DNA of 64,000 nt from Oligoflexus tunisiensis. GTDB taxonomy: Bacteria; Bdellovibrionota_B; Oligoflexia; Oligoflexales; Oligoflexaceae. The stretch covers positions 3,685,208 through 3,749,207 of the forward strand of contig NZ_BDFO01000001.1 of assembly GCF_001748245.1 (NCBI RefSeq), written 5' to 3'. How positions within the stretch are numbered: the stretch's first letter is position 1; every line of letters begins with the position of its first letter. The notes beneath the pieces were generated by a model. It saw only the letters and a list, made by a program, of their open reading frames with translations. It searched no databases and was not told the origin of the DNA. A program made the position numbers and the translations under genes. Shown here one piece after another: positions 17,030-25,757 of this stretch.

Positions 17030-17878
17030 TCACTTTTCCCAGTCGCTGATACCGTATTTTTCGAGCAGCTTTTTCAAGCGACCATCCTTCCGCATGGCGG
17101 TCACGGTATCGCCAATGAGCTTGGCGTATTCTTTGGCCTTGGGTTCCTTTGGCCCGAAAGCGACATAGATGGCATCAGGCGTGAGGCAACCCGCATTGCG
17201 AAAGGTGTTTTCAGGCATATTCACCGAGTGGAGATGATTCTTGATAACACTCTCTTCTTCGACGAACGCCTCGATCCGCTTGGCTTTGACTTTTTTCATA
17301 TTCAAAGCGAGAGAGCCATCGCCGGGAACGGTTTGGACAGGACTGTTCATGTCCAGGTCATTCCTGCTTTTCTTGGCTGCCATCTTCATGGTGGCCTTCT
17401 CTTTTTCCTTCTCTTTTTCCTTCTCCTTAAGAACGCTTTGGACATAAGCCTCAAAAGGTTCGCCATAGGTATAACCTTCAATGGCGCCGATCCTGACCTT
17501 CTTCAGGGACTCGACATCGGTGAATTTCCAGGTCGAATCGGGAAGGGTATAGAAGCAGTTCATGGTCCGGCCGACCGGAACACTGGGGAATACGAAATCA
17601 GGTGCATCGCTCACGGCCGAGCCGATGATGCCATGAACTATCCCCTTGCGGCCGTTATCCATAGCCTTGTTCCAGGAAATCGTCTTGTACTCGACATCCA
17701 TCCCAATGCTGTCAAATGCTGTTTTGGCGATCTCGACCATATAGCCGGGATTTTTGTCCGTTTCTTCGCAATTGAAGGGACACCAGACATCAGCCTGAAG
17801 TTTCACGACGGGACGGGATCCTGCCCCTGACAGGATGGGAGCACTTAATAGAATGGCCAGGCCGATGAATAACTTCAT
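17030..17878 (-). CDS. periplasmic solute-binding protein (SBP_bac_3-like) with a Lys-Glu insertion
   Basis: 282 residues from the ATG at 17878 (AAAGGA at good spacing; an ATG two codons upstream overlaps that site). After the signal peptide, W-C-P-F-N-C and G-Y-M-V-E-I-A recall family-3 amino-acid-binding proteins; I-G-A-I-E-G-Y-T-Y-G and G-D-G-S-L-A-L-N are further family positions. A run of alternating Lys-Glu (about 11 residues) followed by a Lys-rich stretch interrupts the hinge region. It is encoded by a 12-bp repeat. No permease or ATPase is adjacent, so it may feed a distant transporter or serve as a sensor. The ligand is unknown. Confidence 0.75.
   Translation of the reverse strand: MKLFIGLAILLSAPILSGAGSRPVVKLQADVWCPFNCEETDKNPGYMVEIAKTAFDSIGMDVEYKTISWNKAMDNGRKGIVHGIIGSAVSDAPDFVFPSVPVGRTMNCFYTLPDSTWKFTDVESLKKVRIGAIEGYTYGEPFEAYVQSVLKEKEKEKEKEKATMKMAAKKSRNDLDMNSPVQTVPGDGSLALNMKKVKAKRIEAFVEEESVIKNHLHSVNMPENTFRNAGCLTPDAIYVAFGPKEPKAKEYAKLIGDTVTAMRKDGRLKKLLEKYGISDWEK
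17396..17431. repeat. 12-bp in-frame tandem repeat in the binding-protein gene
   Basis: Two perfect copies of CTTCTCTTTTTC (17396-17407 and 17408-17419) followed by a third, diverged copy. The unit length is a multiple of three, so copy-number changes would add or remove four residues (Lys-Glu-Lys-Glu) without a frameshift. Confidence 0.8.
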
Positions 17879-17960
17879 GAGCATCCTTTCTTGGAAAAAA
17901 ATGATATCTTATCGGCCTATTATACAATCCGGTGAGCAATTGTCCAATAAGTGCTCCTAC

Positions 17961-19319
17961 TCATGGAACACTCGTGGCTCTGCGCCTTTGCAGAATGCGC
18001 TGGAGTTGCAGAACCTTTCTCTGCCGAAGCGGGTAGGCGAGAACCAGAAGAGCGCCCGCCATGAAGAAAATCCCTACGCCCGGACCAAAGAGCAAGGCGA
18101 GCCCCCGCAGGGTTCCTTCTGAAGGGCTGGTGCCAGGCACAAAGCCGATCGCTTCCAAAAGGACACCGGAAAGACCGATCGCAATCGCTCGCGCGATCTT
18201 GGTCCCGAGTTTCCAGAGACCAAAGTAACTCCCATAGTCCGCACTCCCGGTGCGCACGGCTCCGTAATCCACGGCATCAGCGACCATCACTTCCAAGAGA
18301 AAAACCGAACCCAGCAGCAGACCGCCAATGACCGCCATCAGAAGAGGTCCCTGCATCGCCCCGGGTGGCATCAGCGGATAGGCGATGGAACCTGACAAAC
18401 CCATCAGCCCAACCCCCAGGGACAGGAGTCTGGTCTTTTCAAAACGGCGACTCAAAAGATTCCAGGCGATGATGCTGATGATAATGATCAGCGTGAACAG
18501 GATCAGGACCTGTTCGATCGATGTCTCGGGCAGCTGGAGGAAAAGTCGGTAGTAATAAAGCGCCAGGCTCGAATTGATCGCCTGGCCGATAGTTGCCAAA
18601 ATAAAGGCCGTGATCAAAATCAAGAAAGGCCGATTGTGCAAGCACCCCCGAAGCATCACCAGGGGATGATGCCGGGTCTGAACCTCTTCCTGATTCATCA
18701 TACGATCCGCCCGCGCACTGGCCACGATGGTGATAAGGGTACAGAGCACCACAAAGCCTCCCAGGGTCGCTGCGCTTTGCCAGTAGGCGGCCCAGGAATT
18801 TCCCAGCCGGGACATGAAATATCCCGGAATCGCGATGCCGCTCAGCAAACCGAGGGTGGTAAAGAAATAGCGCCAGGCAAAAATACGCGTCCGCCGTGCT
18901 GCATCGCGGCTCAGATCCCCACCCAGGGCCGCATGCGGAACTCCGATCAAGGTCATGGCCGTATTCATCAAAAGATAAAGGCCCCCCACGGCGAGATTCC
19001 GACTGAGACCCTGCATGGACTTCAGCTGAGGCAAAAACAGGGCTGCAAGGAGCATGGGCAGGAGCACGAGCCCGAGGAACAGGTAAGGGGTCCGGCGACC
19101 CCAGCGGCCACGTGTGCGATCGGAGAGCCAGCCGGCGATGGGGTCGATGATGCCATCCCACAGCACGCCCATGGAAACCAGAAGACCGGCCATGGCCGGC
19201 TGGAGCAGGAGTTCGTGGGTCAGATAAAAGAGAAAATGCAGACGGATAAAAGTTTCCGTGGCCGAAAGTCCCCCTTCGGCCGCGGCATACCCACACTCCC
19301 GCCCGCGTGTGAGAGTCAT
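17961..19319 (-). CDS. GPH-family (MelB-like) MFS transporter
   Basis: 452 residues with about twelve hydrophobic segments. The early D-G-I-I-D-P-I-A-G-W-L-S-D-R-T-R-G-R-W-G-R-R-T-P motif is the hallmark of glycoside-pentoside-hexuronide cation symporters. It is the last gene of the six-gene lipid operon: its ATG is one base after the stop of the methyltransferase gene (TGAGATG). Members of this family recur beside cyclopropane synthase, DUF1365 and FAD-oxidoreductase genes in other proteobacteria, so the cargo may be related to the lipid product rather than a sugar; that is inference. Confidence 0.8.
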   Translation of the reverse strand: MTLTRGRECGYAAAEGGLSATETFIRLHFLFYLTHELLLQPAMAGLLVSMGVLWDGIIDPIAGWLSDRTRGRWGRRTPYLFLGLVLLPMLLAALFLPQLKSMQGLSRNLAVGGLYLLMNTAMTLIGVPHAALGGDLSRDAARRTRIFAWRYFFTTLGLLSGIAIPGYFMSRLGNSWAAYWQSAATLGGFVVLCTLITIVASARADRMMNQEEVQTRHHPLVMLRGCLHNRPFLILITAFILATIGQAINSSLALYYYRLFLQLPETSIEQVLILFTLIIIISIIAWNLLSRRFEKTRLLSLGVGLMGLSGSIAYPLMPPGAMQGPLLMAVIGGLLLGSVFLLEVMVADAVDYGAVRTGSADYGSYFGLWKLGTKIARAIAIGLSGVLLEAIGFVPGTSPSEGTLRGLALLFGPGVGIFFMAGALLVLAYPLRQRKVLQLQRILQRRRATSVP

Positions 19320-19320
19320 C

Positions 19321-20343
19321 TCACTTCACTTTGCTGAAAAGGTAATGGCTCACATGCCATTCATTGCCCTGACGGAAGCCCCAAAGCTCTGCACAGGCCA
19401 TGAAGAAGATCTTCCAGAAGTTCCACCATTTCAGGGCTTCGTTCTTGTAATGCTGGCGGAAGATCGCCATGATTTCCTTTTCATGCGCCTTCATATTCGC
19501 CAGCCAGGCTTCCGAGGTTTTCTGATAGTTCTGGCCATTCACCACCCAGTGCTGGTCCACCCGCAGATCCTTGTTGAAATAAAAGAGCAGGTGATCGCTC
19601 GGCATGATGCCGCCCGTAAAGAAATTGCGGGTCAACCAGTCCGAAGCGTCGTTATCCTCGAAGAGATAGGCAAGGTTTTTGTGCGTAAAGATATGAACAA
19701 ACAGCTTGCCGTCCGGCTTGAGCCAGCCGGCGATGCGGCCCAGAAGCTTCTCGTAATTCCGCATGTGTTCGAACATTTCAATCGAAACCACACGATCAAA
19801 GGTTCGATCCATCTCCAGTTTATTGACATCCTGGGTGATGATCTCCAGGTTTTTGAGGCCCAGCTCCGCCGCGCGCTGCATGATAAATGCGCGCTGCGGT
19901 CCGGAATTGGAAACGCCGGTGACCTTGCATTTGGGAAAGCGTTTGGCAGCGAAAAGGCTGAACGATCCCCAGCCACAACCCAGCTCCAGAATGTCCATCC
20001 CGTCCTGAATGCCGGCTCTTTGCAGATAAACGTCCAGCATCTTCTCTTCGGCCTGGCTCAGGTCCTTGGTGGAGGAATCCCAGAGGCCGCAGCTGTATTT
20101 GAGCCAGCGACCCATGACGAATTTAAAGAATTCGGGCGGCAGCTCGTAATGCTGACGGTTGGCTTCGGCGGTCTCGATGGCAATGGGCGATTCTTTCAAC
20201 TGCCGGATCAGGTTGTTCAAATGTTCCTGGGTGGCGGCGACATCATGTTTCGACTCATCCGCGATGCGCTTGCGCAAAAGCTGCTGAATGCTGAGACGGA
20301 TCACAGGTTCAGGGATCAATCCACGGCTCAAAAGGGCTTCCAT
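19321..20343 (-). CDS. SAM-dependent methyltransferase, cyclopropane-synthase-like
   Basis: 340 residues. D-I-L-E-L-G-C-G-W-G-S is motif I of class I SAM methyltransferases, and Y-S-C-G-L-W, V-S-I-E-M-F-E-H-M and H-I-F-T-H-K place it with the cyclopropane-fatty-acid-synthase-like branch. It is about 80 residues shorter than the true synthase encoded just upstream and lacks that protein's N-terminal domain. Having two related methyltransferases in one operon suggests two successive methyl transfers to unsaturated acyl chains, as in pathways for branched or furan fatty acids. The exact reaction cannot be read from sequence. Confidence 0.75.
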   Translation of the reverse strand: MEALLSRGLIPEPVIRLSIQQLLRKRIADESKHDVAATQEHLNNLIRQLKESPIAIETAEANRQHYELPPEFFKFVMGRWLKYSCGLWDSSTKDLSQAEEKMLDVYLQRAGIQDGMDILELGCGWGSFSLFAAKRFPKCKVTGVSNSGPQRAFIMQRAAELGLKNLEIITQDVNKLEMDRTFDRVVSIEMFEHMRNYEKLLGRIAGWLKPDGKLFVHIFTHKNLAYLFEDNDASDWLTRNFFTGGIMPSDHLLFYFNKDLRVDQHWVVNGQNYQKTSEAWLANMKAHEKEIMAIFRQHYKNEALKWWNFWKIFFMACAELWGFRQGNEWHVSHYLFSKVK

Positions 20344-20365
20344 AAAGGCTCCGATGCAGAGAGGT

Positions 20366-21640
20366 TCAGTCCGGCTGATGATTGTTGGGGCGGGTCATTC
20401 CAATCTGCGCGACCGTGATGTTGCGCATGCTGAAAGCGGCCTCACAGTAGGAGAAGTAGTAGTTCCATTTCCGGCGGAAGGCGGTATCAAAGCCCAGCTT
20501 TTCAATGCCCGGGAAATTCGCATTGAAGTTTTGCAGCCACTCCCGCAGGGTCCGCGCATAGTCGAGACCCATGTCCTTGTAGTCGGACAGGATGAAGCTG
20601 CGGTCGTCCTGGTTCGCCGCCTGCAAAAGCGCGGACATCGATGGCAGAAGGGAACCCGGGAAGATATGCTTCTGAATCCAATCCACCCCGTTCTTAAATT
20701 CCTCAAAGCGGGAATCCGGGCTGAGTATCACCTGATGAACCATCTTGCCGCCTGGCTTCAGCCAGCTCTCGCATTTTTCGAAGAAGGTGGGCAGGAACTC
20801 GGCCCCGACAGCCTCCAGCATTTCCACCGTGAAAATGCGGTCGAACGATCCCTGGAACTTCCGATAGTCCATGTTCCTGATGGTGATCAGATGGTCCAGA
20901 CCACGCTTCCGTACCTTCTGCCGCGCATAGGCAAACTGCTGCTCGGAGATGGTCAGCGAGGTCACCTGACAGCCATAGGTCGCGGCCAGAAAACACGAGA
21001 ATTCACCCCAGCCGGTGCCGATTTCCAGAATCCTGTGATGCGATTTCACGCCCGCCAGCTCCGCCAGGCTCTGCAATTTACGACGCTGGGCGTCGGCCAT
21101 GGGTTCGGCTTCTGCGCTCGCATAGAGGGCGCTGGAATAGGTCATGGTTTCATCAAGGAAACTCGAAAAGAATTCGTTGCCAAGATCATAATGGTTGCTG
21201 ATATTTTTCCGCGAACCTTCCACACTGTTCAGGTTCAGGCTATGGTGCAGACGGTTGACGGCCGCCATCGCATTGACCATAAGATTGCGGATATTGGAGC
21301 GGCCGCCGGACATCGACGGCATATCCTGCAGATTCAGGATAAACCAGCGGATCACCTTGCCGATATCATCGGTATCCCAATCGCCATCCACGTAGGACTC
21401 GCCGAGGCCGATATCGGTGGCCAGCACCAGCTTCCGGAAAAACACCGGGTCGTTCACCGTGATGCGAGCCTGCAGCTCGGAACCCTGGCCGAAGCGATAG
21501 ACGCGACCGCTTTCCTTATCCTCGACGATGAGGCGGCCTCGTTTCATCTTGCTGAAATGTTTTTCCACCAGGGACGCGAACAGGGATGGGCTTTGTTCCG
21601 AAGCCTTACGTAATGTGTCGGTTATGATCTTTGTGTACAT
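20366..21640 (-). CDS. cyclopropane-fatty-acyl-phospholipid synthase
   Basis: 424 residues. I-S-N-H-Y-D-L-G-N-E-F-F, T-Y-S-S-A-L-Y and the SAM motif I-L-E-I-G-T-G-W-G-E are standard for cyclopropane synthases, which add a methylene bridge to double bonds in membrane phospholipids using SAM. The N-terminal ~130 residues match the lipid-binding domain (G-E-S-Y-V-D-G-D-W). It overlaps the DUF1365 gene by 35 bp, indicating tight coupling. A fatty acid desaturase heads the same operon and would supply the double bonds. Confidence 0.9.
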   Translation of the reverse strand: MYTKIITDTLRKASEQSPSLFASLVEKHFSKMKRGRLIVEDKESGRVYRFGQGSELQARITVNDPVFFRKLVLATDIGLGESYVDGDWDTDDIGKVIRWFILNLQDMPSMSGGRSNIRNLMVNAMAAVNRLHHSLNLNSVEGSRKNISNHYDLGNEFFSSFLDETMTYSSALYASAEAEPMADAQRRKLQSLAELAGVKSHHRILEIGTGWGEFSCFLAATYGCQVTSLTISEQQFAYARQKVRKRGLDHLITIRNMDYRKFQGSFDRIFTVEMLEAVGAEFLPTFFEKCESWLKPGGKMVHQVILSPDSRFEEFKNGVDWIQKHIFPGSLLPSMSALLQAANQDDRSFILSDYKDMGLDYARTLREWLQNFNANFPGIEKLGFDTAFRRKWNYYFSYCEAAFSMRNITVAQIGMTRPNNHQPD

Positions 21641-22412
21641 AGTAATCCCTCTGCTGTTCAGGATGGTCCTCTTTTTTGAAGTAAGGAATGCGTTTGATCA
21701 TCAGACGTAAAGCATGCCAATGGATGGCACCCAGCACCTTGATCGGCGTCATGGGCATACGGAACAGATAGCTAAGAAGATTCCAATCCGTGATGGCGTG
21801 AAGATGCCCTTCCATGCTCGCATAGAGTATGGGCTCCTTGCCTTTCACAGTCGTGACCTGAACCTTAAGAGTATCCTCATTTCGTCTGATATCAAAGATA
21901 AAGTCGGCATCGTGTTCAATAAACGGCGAAACATAGTATTCCTTGGGGATGCGCTTCGTTACATGCCCATCCTTCCCCAAAGGGCCAACCAGATAGAGTT
22001 TGGCTTCGCCAAAAGTATTGTCCACTTCTGCCAGGCAGAGGGTTTCGTTCGGAGTTTCCACAAAGAAGACACTGAGCGGATTGAAGTTCATACCCAGGGT
22101 GCGCAGGTGAGCGAAGACCTGCACCCTTTGGATCTGAACATCATGTCCATGATCCTTCAGCCAGCACTGGATATTGCTCTTGATATCCGGCTTTCCATAA
22201 TTCAGAAAATCCTGGGCTCCTAAACTATACAGGGAGCGGCCACGGGCCGAGAAGGTCCAAAGTTCCTGATCGAGTTGCGGAATTTCATCGACATCAATAA
22301 ATCCATAAAAAACGCGGTACGTGAAACGATGGTTCTCTCGTTCTCGTAGGCGTTCATGGATAACCAGGGCATTGACCAGTCGACTCCGCAAGACGGGGAC
22401 CGGTTTTACCAT
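21606..22412 (-). CDS. DUF1365 family protein
   Basis: 268 residues. It has the conserved start (S-R-L-V-N-A-L-V-I-H-E-R-L-R), N-P-L-S-V-F-F, E-V-D-N-T-F-G-E and the K-E-Y-Y-V-S-P-F motif of DUF1365. The biochemical role of this family is not known to me, but its genes consistently sit between an FAD-dependent oxidoreductase and a cyclopropane synthase, as here. It overlaps the upstream oxidoreductase gene by 7 bp and the downstream synthase gene by 35 bp. Confidence 0.9.
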   Translation of the reverse strand: MVKPVPVLRSRLVNALVIHERLRERENHRFTYRVFYGFIDVDEIPQLDQELWTFSARGRSLYSLGAQDFLNYGKPDIKSNIQCWLKDHGHDVQIQRVQVFAHLRTLGMNFNPLSVFFVETPNETLCLAEVDNTFGEAKLYLVGPLGKDGHVTKRIPKEYYVSPFIEHDADFIFDIRRNEDTLKVQVTTVKGKEPILYASMEGHLHAITDWNLLSYLFRMPMTPIKVLGAIHWHALRLMIKRIPYFKKEDHPEQQRDYYVHKDHNRHIT

Positions 22413-23674
22413 GGTTCTCTCCCCAGAAGGACGCGGGCCAGGTTCACAGCCGACATGAAGGCATCTTCATGAAAGCCATAACGGAAATAGCTGCCGCAGA
22501 AATAAAAGGGGTCGGGACTTTCATTGAGTTCATGCAGGCGCTTTTGCGCTGCGATGGCATCGGAATCGAAGAGGGGATGGTGATAGGTGATGCGCCGGTG
22601 AACCTTGGCTGGATCGATCTCTCCGGGTTCGTTCAAGGACACGAAGTAATTCACCCGATCCGATAGGCCCTGCAGGCGATTCATCCAGTAGATGGTCGTC
22701 GGCAGCACAGCGCCGCGCTCGTCAGCATCGATCCGGTAATTCCACGAGGACCAGACCCCACGCAGACGGGGCATCACGCTTTCGTCGCTGTGCAGGACGG
22801 TGGTGTTTTCCTGATACGAGAAGGCACTGAGGAGTTCCTTCTGCAAAGGCATGGGCTTCGCGAGGAGCTGCAGAGCTTCATCGGCATGACAGGCCAGGAC
22901 CACCTTGTCAAAGGTTTCCCGCGTTCCATCCTGATGCTGAATGCCGACAGTTCCATCATCCTGCGGCGTGATACTCTGAATCTTTTGATCCAACCGAATG
23001 CGATCCCTGAAGGGCGCAATCAACCGCTCCTTATAGGCTTCGCTGCCGCCATCGACCGTATACCACTGATGTTGGGTATGCAGTCCGAGAAATCCATGGT
23101 TATGAAAGAAACGCAGAAGGGTCTTGGCCGGAAACTGCCGCATCCGGTCCGGAGGTGTGGACCAGACGGCGGAACTCATGGGAATCAGATACTTGTGAAA
23201 AAAGTCCTCGCCATAGTCCCGGGCCTCGACCAGATCAGAGATGGTCCACTGATCGTAGCGGGGGTCCTTCAGGATCTCGACCGCATCGGAATTGAAACGG
23301 TCGATGGCGAGGAGCATGCGGATGAAGCTGATGTTCATCAGATTGCGGCGTTGACGGAAGAGCCCATTCAGGCCCGTTCCGCAATACTCCAAATCGGTGG
23401 GCGTATGACGGACGGCAAAGCTCATGTCCGTCTTCTTCATCGGCACGTCCAGCTGGTGGAAGAGCCGCAGGATATGGGGATAGGTCACGTGATTGAAGAC
23501 CATAAAGCCGGTATCGATGGGGACCTTGCGTTCACCTTCCTCCACGAAAACAGTGTTGGTGTGCCCTCCAACGTAACTGTTTTTCTCAAACAGGGTGATC
23601 GCGTAATCTTTTTGCACCAGATGGGCCACGCCCATCCCGGCAATGCCGGTCCCCACAATCGCCAGACTTTGCAT
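22406..23674 (-). CDS. FAD-dependent amine-oxidase-like oxidoreductase
   Basis: 422 residues. V-G-T-G-I-A-G-M-G near the start and F-E-K-N-S-Y-V-G-G-H-T-N-T form the dinucleotide-binding signature of the COG2907-type flavoproteins. I-D-T-G-F-M-V-F-N and the C-terminal Y-F-C-G-S-Y-F-R-Y-G-F-H-E-D are further family positions. It probably oxidises or reduces an acyl chain in the pathway encoded by its neighbours. It lies 22 bp after the desaturase stop and overlaps the DUF1365 gene. Confidence 0.85.
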   Translation of the reverse strand: MQSLAIVGTGIAGMGVAHLVQKDYAITLFEKNSYVGGHTNTVFVEEGERKVPIDTGFMVFNHVTYPHILRLFHQLDVPMKKTDMSFAVRHTPTDLEYCGTGLNGLFRQRRNLMNISFIRMLLAIDRFNSDAVEILKDPRYDQWTISDLVEARDYGEDFFHKYLIPMSSAVWSTPPDRMRQFPAKTLLRFFHNHGFLGLHTQHQWYTVDGGSEAYKERLIAPFRDRIRLDQKIQSITPQDDGTVGIQHQDGTRETFDKVVLACHADEALQLLAKPMPLQKELLSAFSYQENTTVLHSDESVMPRLRGVWSSWNYRIDADERGAVLPTTIYWMNRLQGLSDRVNYFVSLNEPGEIDPAKVHRRITYHHPLFDSDAIAAQKRLHELNESPDPFYFCGSYFRYGFHEDAFMSAVNLARVLLGREPW

Positions 23675-23695
23675 AGACGCTTGACTCCTATGGCT

Positions 23696-24523
23696 TCAAT
23701 GCGCCGGCTCCGCCCCTTGGGGAACCAGCAGCTCTTTCGGCGGCACTTTCACGTCCCACACGAGCCCAAACAGTTCCATCAGCTTCAAAATCATGAAACT
23801 GGGATCGAACTGCCACCAGGTAAAACCCTGTCGTGCGGAAAAGGGATAAAAGTGATGGTTATTGTGCCAGCCTTCACCCATGGTAATCAAGGCCAGCCAT
23901 GCACTATTCCGACTGTCATCCTTTGTATTATACGGGCGTCGACCGAAAACATGGGACAGCGAATTAATTGTAAACGTCCCGTGCCACAGAAGAATAGTAC
24001 TTAGAAAAAAACCATACACCAGTCCGGGCAGGCCCCAGATGGCAAAGATCAGGACGGCCAAGGTCATGGGCGGCACAAGATAGTGGCGATCGATCCAGTC
24101 AATTTCCGGATAGCGTGTGAGGTCATTGACCTTGCTGCGATCAATGATGCGGTTTTCCTTTTTTAAAACCCAACCCAAATGAGCTTCCCAAAGCCCCTTC
24201 TGTCTGGGCGAATGCAAGTCCTTCGGTGTATCGGAGTGCTTGTGATGATGCCGATGAATCGCGGCCCACCAGATGGGACCTCGTTGGATCGCCGAGGTTC
24301 CGATCCAGGCCAGGACGAATTGCACCGGGCGCGAGGTTTTATAGCTCTTATGCGAGAAGTAGCGGTGAAAGCCCGCCGTGATGCCGAACATTCGAAAATA
24401 ATACATCGCAAAGCAGAGCCCGAGCAGACTCCATTCGAATGGAACCAGCAGAAGACTGGCGAAGCCGAGAACGTGGATGACAACCAGAGTCAGACCAGCC
24501 GGTTTTTGGAACTTGCGCTTCAT
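23696..24523 (-). CDS. acyl-CoA/acyl-lipid delta-9-type desaturase
   Basis: 275 residues from the ATG at 24523, with GAGG 7-8 bp upstream; a longer frame to 24559 has no such site. Three histidine boxes bind the di-iron centre: H-R-Y-F-S-H, H-R-H-H-H-K-H and H-N-N-H-H. Hydrophobic segments between them fit an integral membrane enzyme. It introduces a double bond in a fatty acyl chain, giving the substrate for the cyclopropane synthase in the same operon. It is the first gene of the six. A GTATAC site lies between its ribosome-binding site and start. A second desaturase of the same type is at 50121. Confidence 0.9.
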   Translation of the reverse strand: MKRKFQKPAGLTLVVIHVLGFASLLLVPFEWSLLGLCFAMYYFRMFGITAGFHRYFSHKSYKTSRPVQFVLAWIGTSAIQRGPIWWAAIHRHHHKHSDTPKDLHSPRQKGLWEAHLGWVLKKENRIIDRSKVNDLTRYPEIDWIDRHYLVPPMTLAVLIFAIWGLPGLVYGFFLSTILLWHGTFTINSLSHVFGRRPYNTKDDSRNSAWLALITMGEGWHNNHHFYPFSARQGFTWWQFDPSFMILKLMELFGLVWDVKVPPKELLVPQGAEPAH

Positions 24524-24708
24524 GTATACTGCCTCGTGTGTATGACGGTCGGAATACAACCGTTCCTGTTAATAAGAATGGGGCGCGTCTATTATTTGCG
24601 AAGGGTTGTGGACTTGTACATCCAAGGCCGTGGCGTTTACAGGACTTTGACGGAACGTCGGTAGGAATGCCAAATCGACTTAAACCGCACACCCCATCGG
24701 TTCGCGCA

Positions 24709-24720
24709 TTCTTGTATACG
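24709..24720. repeat. direct repeat TTCTTGTATACG, copy 1
   Basis: Perfect 12-bp match to the copy at 24806-24817, 97 bp apart. This copy has no suitable -10 element downstream, which favours a protein-binding site over a promoter hexamer. Confidence 0.6.
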
Positions 24721-24805
24721 GGTATTGCATTCGCAAACCATTATTCAGCAATGATTGCCGGCTGATAAAAAAGCTAAACTGGTTTGAATCCGTTGGCTGC
24801 GTAGC

Positions 24806-24817
24806 TTCTTGTATACG
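24806..24817. repeat. direct repeat TTCTTGTATACG, copy 2
   Basis: Second perfect copy; it overlaps the -35 element of the regulator promoter, where a bound protein would block transcription. Confidence 0.6.
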
Positions 24818-24837
24818 CTTGGGAGCTGAGGTATATA
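24809..24837 (+). promoter_or_regulatory. promoter of the TIGR02147 regulator gene
   Basis: TTGTAT (24809-24814), a 17-bp spacer and TATATA (24832-24837), followed by a short leader and GGGAGG before the ATG at 24876. Confidence 0.6.
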
Positions 24838-24875
24838 ACCTTCGAGTTTGAGCTTACACACAGGGAGGTCACACG

Positions 24876-25745
24876 ATGGATACAGAAAGTCGTAAGGTGT
24901 TAAGGGAAGTCACGCACCGATTCCCGCCCAGCACGTTCTACAGCTGCAGTGATTTCTTCCGCACCCTGCACAAGCAGACTAAAAATGAGACACGCAACTA
25001 TTCCTATCGACAGCTTTCTGTCGACCTGGGTTTTTCCGCCACCAACCTTGTGCATCTCATTGTCCAGGGCAAGCGTCCGGTCACCGAGCGCGCGGCCACC
25101 AAGATCGTCGAAGCCCTGGATCTCAAGCGTGATGAACGTCGCTATTTCCTGGCCCTGGCCCGCCTCACCCGCGAGAAATCCTCCGAGGATATTTCCCGGA
25201 CCTTTCGTGAAGCTCTGGAAATCCGCAGCGGCATGATCACCTCGCGCCTCGAACAGGATCAGTTTGCTTATTACAGCGAGTGGTATCATGCGGTGATCCG
25301 CGAGATGGTGATGCTCGATGAATTTCAACCCGACGGTCGTTGGATCGCCTCGGTGATTCGCCCCGCGATTAGCGCAAAGCAGGCCGAGGAATCTTTGGAG
25401 CTCCTGCAGAAGCTCAACCTGATCCAGAAGGATCCGGACACCGGGCGCTTCGTTCAAACGAATCATATCATCTCGACCGGCCCTGAAGTGATGAGCCTTT
25501 CGGTTCAAAAATTCCATCAGGAATCGATACCGCACGGGCTGGAAGCCATGGTCACGACTCCGCCCGAGCTTCGTCACATCTCGGCACTTGTGCTTTCGGT
25601 TTCCGCATCGCAGTTCGAGAAAATCAAACAAGAGATTGAATTGTTTCAACAAAGGCTGTTAGAACTTGAACGGGATCGTTCCCAAGGAAACCCGGATCGG
25701 GTAGTCCGCCTCAATATGCAGCTGTTCCCCTCCTGTTTGATGTGA
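24876..25745 (+). CDS. TIGR02147-family transcriptional regulator
   Basis: 289 residues, the full length of the family. The N-terminal ~95 residues hold the HTH-like domain (L-S-V-D-L-G-F-S then L-I-V-Q-G-K-R). The rest matches the family's conserved core: Y-Y-S-E-W-Y-H-A-V-I-R-E, I-S-T-G-P-E-V and the end R-L-N-M-Q-L-F-P. GGGAGG precedes the ATG. It is divergent from the lipid operon and 12 bp upstream of a lipoprotein gene. Members of this family are common in Fibrobacter and Bdellovibrionota and often sit beside lipoproteins with a G-N-P motif, as here; their ligands are unknown to me. Confidence 0.9.
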   Translation: MDTESRKVLREVTHRFPPSTFYSCSDFFRTLHKQTKNETRNYSYRQLSVDLGFSATNLVHLIVQGKRPVTERAATKIVEALDLKRDERRYFLALARLTREKSSEDISRTFREALEIRSGMITSRLEQDQFAYYSEWYHAVIREMVMLDEFQPDGRWIASVIRPAISAKQAEESLELLQKLNLIQKDPDTGRFVQTNHIISTGPEVMSLSVQKFHQESIPHGLEAMVTTPPELRHISALVLSVSASQFEKIKQEIELFQQRLLELERDRSQGNPDRVVRLNMQLFPSCLM

Positions 25746-25757
25746 AAGGATGATCGC

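Larger units (their letters stand above)
24524..24875. promoter_or_regulatory. divergent control region between lipid operon and regulator gene
   Basis: 352 bp separate the desaturase from the TIGR02147 regulator. GTATAC occurs three times (24524-24529, 24714-24719, 24811-24816) and a related CTTGTACA at 24613-24620. No ORF here has credible translation signals. The repeats and the divergent layout suggest that the regulator binds here to control both itself and the lipid operon. Confidence 0.5.
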
